NCBI GenBank assembly: GCA_031216915.1
Contig: CM062296.1
Location: 64,002,367 to 64,066,366 of the forward strand
Length of the DNA stretch: 64,000 nt
Origin: Pictodentalium vernedei
Taxonomy: Eukaryota; Mollusca; Scaphopoda; Dentaliida; Dentaliidae
Direction of reading: 5' to 3'
Of this stretch, positions 54,620-63,598 are shown one piece after another. Made by a program: the position numbers and the translations under genes. The notes beneath the pieces are model-generated. The model was not told the DNA's origin. It worked only from the letters and a program-made list of their open reading frames with translations, and made no database searches. Position 1 is the first letter of the stretch, and each line of letters starts with the position of its first letter.

Positions 54620-55083
54620 GATAGCAAGCATAAAATAATAATATATATAGCGTCGTTCAATAATACGAAAGTTTGTGTGACATTATTGGACTATGTCGGA
54701 ACTGAGGGACGATGTCCCTGAACCGAACCAAAAATTTCTAAGTCCACCGACGCTATCAGTTTCTTATCCGGCATCGCAGCATATGTTGTTCCGAAAGGGA
54801 AAGCTTGAAATCCACCGAATCCCTTTCGGTATCCCGTCGGACCGGATGAAACTTTCGGACGTCCGTACCCGCTTCCGCGGAGCGTCCCGACCCAGCATCG
54901 TCGGATAAAATATATGCGACAGATTCAGTTGATGCTGGGATGCTGCGATAAACTGTGCTATTAAGGAAAGCACGTCCGTTCCCGAGGCCTGTGCAGTAGC
55001 GGACTTACGATGCATTGCCGCTGGAAGCTCCGTGTACGTTGACTCCCGCACACTTCCTATGCGAACGTCCGGAGTCTGCAGGC
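54620..55083 (-). pseudogene. DIRS D ORF1 remnant, repeated segment
   Basis: Goes back to sequence matching A about 6690-7190 (TATAGCGTCGTTCAATAAT, CATTATTGGACTATGTCGG) although that part is already present at 53570-54110. The two segments have different mutations. Confidence 0.78.
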
Positions 55084-55860
55084 CTCGAGTCCCCGGCTAC
55101 CGACCCAGCGCTGTCGGATAATTCTCGATCCGACACCGTTTCTATCGGCTGCTGGGATGCTGCGATAAGCTGTGCTATGTGCACAAGAATGTCCGGCGTC
55201 GAGACCTGCGGAGGCGCAGTCTATCGCTGCTTCGCCGAGGGCAGCTCCGCATCAGATGGCTCCCGCATACTTTTCCTATGCGAACGTCCGGAGTCCATCG
55301 GTCTCGAATCCCTGGCTGCCGGATGGTGTGACCTGGTCGCCGAAGAATCCTTGATCGGCGAAGCTGGTAATATATCGGCGGTCACGCAGCCAAGGTGCGG
55401 TCGTGTGCGCTGACGAGAAGAGGAAGCCTTAGCAGTCTCAGCGGACTGCCTATACAACGGAGCGTCCCGAGCGACGGACGTATGCTCCGCTAACGACACA
55501 TTTGTACCACAACATCTGGGGCCAGATGTTGTTGAACGAGAGAGGGGACTCTCTCGCTTGCCGTCCGGATGGACCGGAACGAGCTATGAACCGGACTAAA
55601 AGGCTTCCTCCGTTCTCCCTCCGATCCGCCGTCACTGGGTGTGCATTAAGTTAATTTTATAGTGCTCGCATCACCCCAAAATTCCTTCTAGACCGCAACG
55701 GACGAACCCGGCTGCCGAACCATTCGGTGAATGGACGCTACACCGGGCGAGCTAGCGGACGTCAAAGGCCGTCGAACCTACTAGGGTCCTCTTAGGCAAT
55801 TGGCGTATTACATGAGCACTTTTCCGCTAGCCCTTCAATAATTGTGACGACGGAGGCACA
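55084..55860 (-). pseudogene. DIRS D ORF1 segment with a young, B-like patch
   Basis: Covers A about 6995-7740 for the third time. 55084-55500 is almost identical to the young copies and carries B's diagnostic bases (GTCCGGCGTCGAG, GGTAATATATCGGCGGTC), where A, C and E read GTCCGACG and AAATATCGGAGG. Sequence after about 55500 is again decayed. Confidence 0.8.
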
Positions 55861-56466
55861 CTGTTGGAAGACATCACAGATACATCACCCTAATCTTGAT
55901 CGTCTGAAATAGAAATTGATAAAGTAGAGTGACCCTGCGGGGAAAGGACCGGGGTGTCCAAATCCCCAACAACATACCGTGACATACGCTTCCCATATTG
56001 TCATCGAAATCATACGATACAGAACAGGAGTTAATGCGAGTACACTGACCACATATAGAATGATAATAAGGTCAGAGGAAGACTTCCTCTTAAAACAATT
56101 GATCAATATCCTTTCAATGTGAAAAGAAAACAAGTCCTGGTACTCGCACTAACCCCTGGCAATCAAAATACATAATAATAATATGATCCATTAATATAGA
56201 AAAAATAATTGAAATCAAAATATTTTGAAAAAATATTTTTTCAGAACAGCCCAAGTTTCTGAAAAGTAACGTTGAGCCCCAATGGATCCCAAGCCCAAGT
56301 GTGGACAAAAATTTTAAAAATATTTTAAACAATTTATTCAACACTTACGAACAATAATAATGCATCTAGTTATGATTAAAATAACATAAAGATATTATTA
56401 TTTAGAAATCCCCCCCTCACACAGAGGGCTGTTGTAAATGTAAACAATGAGTGTAAAAACACTAAA
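55861..56466 (-). pseudogene. DIRS D ORF1 N-terminus and leader remnant
   Basis: Aligns to A about 7735-8330: the Cys-cluster region with lost codons, then leader sequence (GCCCAAGTTTCTGAAAAGTA). It ends at ACACTAAA where DIRS E begins. Confidence 0.8.
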
Positions 56467-57461
56467 GTTAAAAAATTTATAGTAATTTATATATTTTTTA
56501 TACTTACCAATGACCCAGACTTAGCTGGTGCTAACTCCACAAAAACCAGGGCCAAACACAAATTTTGCCCCCCAATCCCCAAAATTTGCATCCAAAACAA
56601 AAAGAAATCATGTCCTAAAGGACCTCCATAGTACGACTCTACTGCGCATGCGCAGTGACGCAGTCGTCCCGAAATTGGCGCCAAATATCATTCTTACTGG
56701 CAGTGCCTGGTCAGCGCTATGTACTCAGCGGGGAGGCAAGAGTTCCCAACTCAGGGAGGGCCATCCCCGTCTGGGTCATTGGTAAGTATAAAAAATATAT
56801 AAATTACTATAAATTTTTTAACATTTTTATACTGTACCAATGACCCAGACTTAGCTGAATAGTAAACAGGCTGGAGGGCCTAGGACATAGAGGAAAATCC
56901 AATAAGCTCAATTATAAAATAAAGAGGTAACCCCTTAAGGAGAAAAGGAGTATTAGGCTTTACATGTATCTTTCTTATTTAATATTTAAATTAGAAAGAT
57001 ACACTACCCTTAATAATTGAGCACAATAACATTCATGTTCTCTATTAACATCCAGTATAACCTTTATACTAATTATTTTTAAAGCAAGCCAATAAATAAA
57101 GTAGTCCAGAGAATTGAGACTCTTTATAATCATTTAAAAGTGTCCGAGTATTGTATATTAAAGCCCGTTTGACACTTGACATATACAAATGCTTCACACC
57201 GAGCTACACTTTAAAAATAAGACATGAATGAAATTAACATTAATATTACACTTTAAAACCATCCCGGAAGCGACTCAGAAATACTGTCTTGGAGGAGGCA
57301 TTCCCTTGCTTTTCACTATAAAGCAGGTGACCTAAGGGAACACCCCCCCCCCCCCCCCCCCCCCTTCCCCTTGCCCTGGGTCAAATAGCCCAGAGCGAAG
57401 AGGGCAGCCGGATGGAGTCACTGCCGGAACAGAAAGCCTGCATAACTATAGTTGCAACTGT

Positions 57462-60350
57462 TTAGTGGACGACATTCTGAGCAACAGATAACGGACCTAA
57501 ACAATGCAGGTCTCCAGAAATGGACTCAATATTTCTGAGATAAAAATTAGTAAATGTGGATGGCTGAGACCAATAAGCAGCCTTCATTAAATCTGTAATA
57601 GCAACACTATTAGCATAAGCCCAGGAAGTAGAAAGAGCTCTTACTTCATGAGCAGAAATCTTAAGCACAGACTGCTGAGAAGAAGATAAATCTTCATACG
57701 CAGTACGGATAGTTAACTGAATCCATCTAGCAATAGAATGGACTGAAATGTCCTTTCTATTAGGCATCAAAGACAGAAAGAAACGTTTCCGTCCCTTTCT
57801 GATGAACTGAGATCTCTGTTTATAGATACGTAGTGCTCTAACAGGACAGAGTAAAGGCCTACGCCCATCTGAAAACGGAAGAGCCTTAATAACAATAGGT
57901 TCCGGATATTTATTAGGAGCCTGATTCTTAGCTAAAAAACCGACATTAGTAGTGAAGGTGATAGTGTTCCCAACACTACGATAATGAGAATCATCCACCG
58001 ATAGTGCATGAAGCTCACTGACTCTTCTGGCAGAAGAGAAAGCTAAGAGAAAAGCTGTCTTATAAGATAAGAATTTGAAATCTACTGTCCCAAGAGGTTC
58101 AAATGGCTTTTCCTTCAATTTAAGGAGAACCCAAGCTAAATTCCACTTAGGAATTAATCTAAGAGTTCTGGGTCTATTTATCGAAAAGTTTCTAACCAAT
58201 TTCGATAAAGAGACATTAGATCCAATTTGTAAACTATCATGATGTGCATAGGTATCAGATAACATAGATCTATAACCCTTTATAGTAACAGGTTGCAGTT
58301 TGATTTCGTCAAACAAGTATACTAGAAAGTTAGCAATGTCTGGTATAGAGGGATCAAATATATCAACAGAATGATCCCTACACCAACGACGGAAAACCTT
58401 CCACTTAGCCGCATAGTTTAGCGAAGAGGAGGTCCTCCTACAGTTAGAAATCGCGTCCACTGCTCGTCCTGTAAAGTGCTTACCATGCAAGAAGGACCGC
58501 ACAACGGAAAAACGTGAAGGTTGAGACCTTGCGGGTTGTGATGTAGTTGGCGCGATTTCCCCTGCCAAAGAAGATCCTCTCGTGGAGGGAGCTTCCGCGG
58601 TAGGTCCCACAACAGACACCTGAGTAGATTTATCCACGGTCTCTGTGGCGACAGAGATGCTACCAACAGAATCTTGCATTGAGATTGTTTTATCTTTAGC
58701 AATACTTGTTGAATTAACGGCGCTGGAGGATACGCATATCCTATCATTCCGTCCCAAGGGATCGATAGAGCGTCTACTGCAAATGCTCTTGGATCCGGAC
58801 ACGGGGACACATACGTCTGCAACTGATTGTTGAGATGTGTCGCAAATAAGTCTATCATTGGCCGTTCCCATTGGTAGCAAATCTGATTGAATACTTGTTT
58901 GTTGAGAGTCCACTCCGACGGCAACAAGCGACCCTTTCGTGAAAGGGAGTCTGCTAGCACATTCAGACGACCCGGTATGTGACGGACCGAAAGAAGAACG
59001 TGATGTTCCAACGCAAACAGAAGGATTCTTTCCGTTAGATTGAACAACGGAACTGAATGAGGGCCTCCCTGATTCCGTATATACGCCACTACTGTCGTAT
59101 TGTCGGATAGGATTTGGACATGAGCATCGTGAATAATGTCCATCCAGTGACGTAACGCAAGCCAAATTGACATCATTTCCTTGATGTTTATGTGCTTGCA
59201 CAGGAATTGCGGATCCCAAAGACCCTGGCATCTCGAATCCGTTGGGATTAATGATGCACCCCAACCTGTTTGACTGGCATCCGTCATAATGGTAAAACTC
59301 GGATCCGGCAACTGCAGCGGAACTCCTTGAGTTAACCACTGAATGTTTGCCCAAGTCTGAATCTCTTGTTTCACTTGATCTGACAAGAGAACGTCTACAT
59401 CGAGCGAATGAATTTTCACACTCCAATTCTGAGTCAGGAAAATTTGAAGAGGCCGTGTGCGTAGCCGTCCCATCGGAATGAGATCCGCGGCGGCTCCGCA
59501 CAGACCTATCAGTCTCATAAATTCTCTCGCCGTGACTTTGTCTGTATTCAGACAATAGCGAGCGTAACAACTGACTAATTTCGCTCTGGTTAACGGCAGA
59601 CGAACGAGATTGTTGTGCGTCTCGAAGCTCATTCCCAGATGAGTGAATGACTTGGACGGCACCAGATCCGACTTCTCCTCGTTTACTATGAAACCGAGAC
59701 GTCGGAGCAATAGAAGAAGATTCTGAACATCGTTCTGAAGCGTTAACTCGTTGCCGTACCTCTGAAGAATGTCGTCCAGGTAGGCCGACGTTACCGCAGA
59801 CGAATGAGCTCGGAAGTAGATCATTACCGAGTTCATTACCCGAGTGAAAGCCCAGGGTGCTAGATTCAATCCGAAGCACATCGCCCGGAATTGATACACC
59901 ACTCCTAGGACTGCGAAGCGTAGATACTTTCGGAATGTCGGATGTACCATGACGTGAAAGTACGCATCTTTGAGATCTATGCTCGTTGCATAATCGTTCA
60001 CCCGAATACTCGCTCTGACCGATCGAATCGTCTCCATATAAAACTTCGGAGCGACGATCAGCTTGTTTATCCAGCTCAAATCTATGACTGGACGGAACGA
60101 GCCGTCTGGTTTCGGAATCAGAAACAGATGGCTGTAGAATCCCAGCGATTCCTGGTTTTCTACGACCTCTACCGCGTTCTTCATTAAAAGAGACTGCACC
60201 TCTGATAGCAGAGCGTCTCTTTTCTGAGGGTTTGCCGGAAGATGAGTCCACTTTGGACTTCGAGTTAATGGAGGCTTTCGTTTGAAGGATATCTTTAGAC
60301 CTTCCGAAGTCACTCCTCTCACCCACGGGTCGTCCGTAATCGACGCCCAC
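57462..60350 (-). CDS. DIRS E tyrosine recombinase, long overlapping frame (962 codons)
   Basis: The only copy in which the whole frame is open. Catalytic Arg is about residue 776 (ARRVSEL), His-x-x-Arg about 901-904 (HEVR) and Tyr about 937 (FTNFY). The SAM-like N-terminal domain (WKVFRRWCRDHSVDIF) begins near residue 660. The first ~550 residues overlap ORF2 in another frame, are rich in Ser, Arg and Gly, and show no known domain. The coordinate given begins at a GTG; no ATG occurs until well inside. The frame is the same as ORF1, separated from it by one TGA and 19 sense codons. B and C carry stops in the overlap, so a shorter protein from an internal Met is likely. Confidence 0.85.
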   Translation of the reverse strand: MGVDYGRPVGERSDFGRSKDILQTKASINSKSKVDSSSGKPSEKRRSAIRGAVSFNEERGRGRRKPGIAGILQPSVSDSETRRLVPSSHRFELDKQADRRSEVLYGDDSIGQSEYSGERLCNEHRSQRCVLSRHGTSDIPKVSTLRSPRSGVSIPGDVLRIESSTLGFHSGNELGNDLLPSSFVCGNVGLPGRHSSEVRQRVNASERCSESSSIAPTSRFHSKRGEVGSGAVQVIHSSGNELRDAQQSRSSAVNQSEISQLLRSLLSEYRQSHGERIYETDRSVRSRRGSHSDGTATHTASSNFPDSELECENSFARCRRSLVRSSETRDSDLGKHSVVNSRSSAAVAGSEFYHYDGCQSNRLGCIINPNGFEMPGSLGSAIPVQAHKHQGNDVNLACVTSLDGHYSRCSCPNPIRQYDSSGVYTESGRPSFSSVVQSNGKNPSVCVGTSRSSFGPSHTGSSECASRLPFTKGSLVAVGVDSQQTSIQSDLLPMGTANDRLICDTSQQSVADVCVPVSGSKSICSRRSIDPLGRNDRICVSSSAVNSTSIAKDKTISMQDSVGSISVATETVDKSTQVSVVGPTAEAPSTRGSSLAGEIAPTTSQPARSQPSRFSVVRSFLHGKHFTGRAVDAISNCRRTSSSLNYAAKWKVFRRWCRDHSVDIFDPSIPDIANFLVYLFDEIKLQPVTIKGYRSMLSDTYAHHDSLQIGSNVSLSKLVRNFSINRPRTLRLIPKWNLAWVLLKLKEKPFEPLGTVDFKFLSYKTAFLLAFSSARRVSELHALSVDDSHYRSVGNTITFTTNVGFLAKNQAPNKYPEPIVIKALPFSDGRRPLLCPVRALRIYKQRSQFIRKGRKRFFLSLMPNRKDISVHSIARWIQLTIRTAYEDLSSSQQSVLKISAHEVRALSTSWAYANSVAITDLMKAAYWSQPSTFTNFYLRNIESISGDLHCLGPLSVAQNVVH

Positions 60351-60709
60351 TCTTGAGAAAAACTCGACAACCTTCCGCCAACCGGAACGCGATAGAGGTT
60401 TGAGCCATCACCTCCTGGATCTGCGAGGCCTGCGGTAGGAGAAACCACGTCTTCCACGACCCGCACCTCGCCTCGTCGACCTCGGGGCGTCCGACCGATT
60501 GTCCCGGCCTGAAGGACGTCCCGAACGAGAGTCGCTATCCTGACGGTCTCTCGAATAAGAGCTAGAGGACGCACCGGAACCTCTATAGGAACCTCTCTTG
60601 GGCGGATAAGACCCAGAAGTGCCCGCCTTATTCGTGTCTGCTGTATCCGACCTTTTAGGAGCGGATCTAAACAACAGAGAATCACTAGCTTTCTTTTTAA
60701 TATTATCAT
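58418..60709 (-). CDS. DIRS E ORF2: RT, RNase H, Dam-like region
   Basis: 771-codon frame (open from 60733, first ATG 60709). RT motifs SIDLKDAYFH and YLDD, RNase H acidic residues in TDAS, IKEM, LSDNT and LADSLSR, and the C-terminal IDLFATHLNNQLQ...YAYPP block are intact. Val to Ile in FLIPKPDG is conservative. It overlaps the ORF1 C-terminus by about 300 bp in the +1 frame. Confidence 0.92.
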   Translation of the reverse strand: MIILKRKLVILCCLDPLLKGRIQQTRIRRALLGLIRPREVPIEVPVRPLALIRETVRIATLVRDVLQAGTIGRTPRGRRGEVRVVEDVVSPTAGLADPGGDGSNLYRVPVGGRLSSFSQEWASITDDPWVRGVTSEGLKISFKRKPPLTRSPKWTHLPANPQKRDALLSEVQSLLMKNAVEVVENQESLGFYSHLFLIPKPDGSFRPVIDLSWINKLIVAPKFYMETIRSVRASIRVNDYATSIDLKDAYFHVMVHPTFRKYLRFAVLGVVYQFRAMCFGLNLAPWAFTRVMNSVMIYFRAHSSAVTSAYLDDILQRYGNELTLQNDVQNLLLLLRRLGFIVNEEKSDLVPSKSFTHLGMSFETHNNLVRLPLTRAKLVSCYARYCLNTDKVTAREFMRLIGLCGAAADLIPMGRLRTRPLQIFLTQNWSVKIHSLDVDVLLSDQVKQEIQTWANIQWLTQGVPLQLPDPSFTIMTDASQTGWGASLIPTDSRCQGLWDPQFLCKHINIKEMMSIWLALRHWMDIIHDAHVQILSDNTTVVAYIRNQGGPHSVPLFNLTERILLFALEHHVLLSVRHIPGRLNVLADSLSRKGRLLPSEWTLNKQVFNQICYQWERPMIDLFATHLNNQLQTYVSPCPDPRAFAVDALSIPWDGMIGYAYPPAPLIQQVLLKIKQSQCKILLVASLSPQRPWINLLRCLLWDLPRKLPPREDLLWQGKSRQLHHNPQGLNLHVFPLCGPSCMVSTLQDEQWTRFLTVGGPPLR

Positions 60710-62510
60710 AAATAGCGGAAAGCTTGCCGTCAAAGAGAAGATCTCCTGAGACCGAAGCGACTCTAAGAGAGTTCTTCACCTTAGAATCCACTAGTGTGGA
60801 TGTAGACAGGGCTGCGTCACGTCTAACCAACTCCAGATTTGCCACTGAAAGGGCGGAGTTACACGTGGAATAAGCTACTGCCCTTGAAAGAAGTCTTAAG
60901 GAGGATTGTATATCCTGAAACTCTTCCCCTTGAAGACGCAGTGATAACGCCTTCGTAAGGTGATCTGCGTAAGATAAGGCATCTAAATTGGCTCTGTTAG
61001 ACGCAATAGCTGTTTCCAACACTGCGGTTGGAATAAAAGCTGACGACGGTAATGATAGCTCTAAGTCTTCCGCCTCGTCGTCCATACGCAGAGGAACTCT
61101 CGGTATACCCTGACCTGCCGTGTCGAATTTATTCCTTGCATTAATGAAAGGCAGGTTGAGAGTATTTGCGGACAAGAAGCCTGCTTTCCCCGTCCTGGAA
61201 GCAAGTTTAAAAATAGCGTCGTTCAATAATTCAAATGTTCTTGCAACATTATTGGACTGCGACGGAAACTCGGGAGCGATGTCCCTGAACCGCTCAAAAA
61301 ATTCAGAGTCCAATGACGCTATAATTCTCCTGTCCGGAAGCGCAGCAGTCTGGCCCGACGGAACAACTTGAGGAAGAAAGTGCCGGATGAAGTCCACGGC
61401 AGCTTTGTGTTGTTCCGAAAGGGATAGCTCCAATTCATCCGTATCCCTTTCACCATCCGGTCGGACCTCCCGATGTTCCCGGTCGTCCGCCCCCGATGCT
61501 TCGGCAGAGCGTACCGACCCAGCGCCGTCGGATAATTCTCGATCCGACACCGTCTCTGTCGGCTGCTGGGATGCTGCGATAAGCTGTGCTATCTGCACTA
61601 GAATGTCCGACGTCGAGACCTGCGGAGGAGCGGTCTTTCGCTGCTTTGCCGAGGGCAGCTCCGCATCAGATGGCTCCCGCATACTTTTCCTATGCGAACG
61701 TCCGGAGTCCATCGGTCTCGAATCCCTGGCTGCCGGATGGTGTGACCTGGTCGCCGAAAAATCCTTCATCGGCGAAGCTGGCAAAATATCGGAGGTCACG
61801 CAGCCAAGGTGCGGTCGTGTGCGCCGGCAAGAAGAGGAAGCCTTAACAGTCTCTGCGGACTGCTTATACAACGGAGCGTCCCGAGCGACGGACGTATGCT
61901 CCGCTAAAGACACATTTTGTACCACAACATCTGGTCCCAGATGTTGTTGTACGAGAGAGGGGCCTCTCTCGCTCGCGGCCCGGCTGGACCTGGACGAGCT
62001 AGGAACCGGACTAAAAGGCTTCCTCCGTTCTCGTTCACTATCCGCCGTCACTGGGTGTGCATCTATTATTTTTATAGTGCTCGCATCACCCAAAATTTCC
62101 TCTTGGACCGCATCGGACAAACCCGGCTGCCGAACCATTCGGTGAATGGACGCTACACCGGGCGAGCTAGCGGACGACATTTGTCTAATCTCCATGAGCA
62201 CTTTTGCCGCTAGCTCTGTATTTATTTGTGACGACGGACGCACACTTGAAGAAGATAACATGGAAACATCACCCTGTTCTGGTTCCTCTGAAATAGAAAC
62301 TGAGAGAGTAGAGTGACCTTGTGGAGAAAGAGCCGGCATCGCTCTTTCTCCAGAAACAACATATCGTGACACACGTTTCCAATGTTTCTCATCCCAATGT
62401 TCACATACAGGACAGGGATTAATGCGAGAACACTGACAACAATTAATGCAATAATCATGAAAGTCAGAGGAAGATTTCTTCCTATTACAATTTGAACAAG
62501 TTCCCTTCAT
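60408..62510 (-). CDS. DIRS E ORF1: Gag-like protein, 700 aa
   Basis: Open from the ATG at 62510 to the TGA at 60408-60410. It has the Cys/His cluster (with an extra Cys, INCCQC, in place of Ser), a Ser-rich middle, and an RS/RG-rich tail ending RRPRRSRR. Same length as in A and C. The plus-strand frame of 252 codons across it (61387-62145) is an antisense shadow, not a gene. Confidence 0.87.
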   Translation of the reverse strand: MKGTCSNCNRKKSSSDFHDYCINCCQCSRINPCPVCEHWDEKHWKRVSRYVVSGERAMPALSPQGHSTLSVSISEEPEQGDVSMLSSSSVRPSSQINTELAAKVLMEIRQMSSASSPGVASIHRMVRQPGLSDAVQEEILGDASTIKIIDAHPVTADSERERRKPFSPVPSSSRSSRAASERGPSLVQQHLGPDVVVQNVSLAEHTSVARDAPLYKQSAETVKASSSCRRTRPHLGCVTSDILPASPMKDFSATRSHHPAARDSRPMDSGRSHRKSMREPSDAELPSAKQRKTAPPQVSTSDILVQIAQLIAASQQPTETVSDRELSDGAGSVRSAEASGADDREHREVRPDGERDTDELELSLSEQHKAAVDFIRHFLPQVVPSGQTAALPDRRIIASLDSEFFERFRDIAPEFPSQSNNVARTFELLNDAIFKLASRTGKAGFLSANTLNLPFINARNKFDTAGQGIPRVPLRMDDEAEDLELSLPSSAFIPTAVLETAIASNRANLDALSYADHLTKALSLRLQGEEFQDIQSSLRLLSRAVAYSTCNSALSVANLELVRRDAALSTSTLVDSKVKNSLRVASVSGDLLFDGKLSAIYDNIKKKASDSLLFRSAPKRSDTADTNKAGTSGSYPPKRGSYRGSGASSSSYSRDRQDSDSRSGRPSGRDNRSDAPRSTRRGAGRGRRGFSYRRPRRSRR

Positions 62511-63598
62511 TGTGAAAGAACAACAATAAGTCCTAGTTACTCGCAAAAACCCCTGACACAAAGATACATAATAACATGATCCATTAATAAATGAAAAAAC
62601 AATTGCAAAACAAAATAATTTTGAAAAAATATTTTTTCAGAGAAGCCCAAGTTGCTGAAAAGTAACGTTGAGCCCCGATGGATCCGATGGCAAAGTGTGG
62701 TCAAAAATTTTAAAATTATATAAAATAATTAATGAGACACTTTCGGATAATATAAATGTATCTTATAATGAGATAAACTACCTCAAAGGCAAACAGCCCC
62801 CCTCAAAAAAGGCTGTTGCCAATGAAAACAAACAGTGTAAACACAGAAGAAAACATGACTCCAGGCACTGAAAAAACTAGCCCGGAATCAGTCATCAATT
62901 ACACTCTATCTGATGCAAAACAGAGACTCCCAGGGGAGAATCTGCAGAACATCAGATGGAAGATGCAGAACACAAACGTTATACACCCATGGGTGAAAAC
63001 GTAACTATGGGGAAAATAACAGAAAACATTCTGTAACCAAGCAACTCTCCCAGGGAATTTTTAGAAATGAAACTTCTCAAAAATAAGCCAAAAGCATGAG
63101 AGAATTGCAAGGGGGGACTTTAGAAGGTTAGGGGAGAGGAAACACTGAATAAGCAGTGCAACAATTAGCAAGAATGACAACAAGAGGCGTTTGCCTCGAA
63201 AATAGGCAACTTAACATAATTTCAACAAAAAATTTTAAGTACAGCCCTGATTATTTTTTGCCACTTCTTTTTCCTCTCCTCCTTCTATCCTCCTTAGAAT
63301 CACATTTTCTCCAAGAATTACGTGTCTGGCATCCTTTAAACTGAGATTTACAAGCACAAAGATCAGTGAGATGTTGACTGATGAAGGGCCAAACAGAGAA
63401 TGATATTTGGCGCCAATTTCGGGACGACTGCGTCACTGCGCATGCGCAGTAGAGTCGTACTATGGAGGTCCTTTAGGACATGATTTCTTTTTGTTTTGGA
63501 TGCAAATTTTGGGGATTGGGGGGCAAAATTTGTGTTTGGCCCTGGTTTTTGTGGAGTTAGCACCAGCTAAGTCTGGGTCATTGGTACAGTATAAAAAT

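Larger units (their letters stand above)
56467..63598 (-). mobile_element. DIRS retrotransposon, copy E: most intact, nested in D
   Basis: Complete layout: ICR 56769-56857, 5' terminal repeat 63397-63598, three intact coding frames. Flanks join as ACACTAAA|ATAAGACTCCAGG, matching the leader of the host D. C/E subfamily. A long C-run sits at 57344-57364. Confidence 0.95.

Noticed and set aside
61387-62145. 252-codon plus-strand open frame
   Set aside because: It lies antisense to DIRS E ORF1, and the homologous frames in A, B and C are shorter and broken at different places. It is a shadow of the Ser/Arg-rich ORF1.
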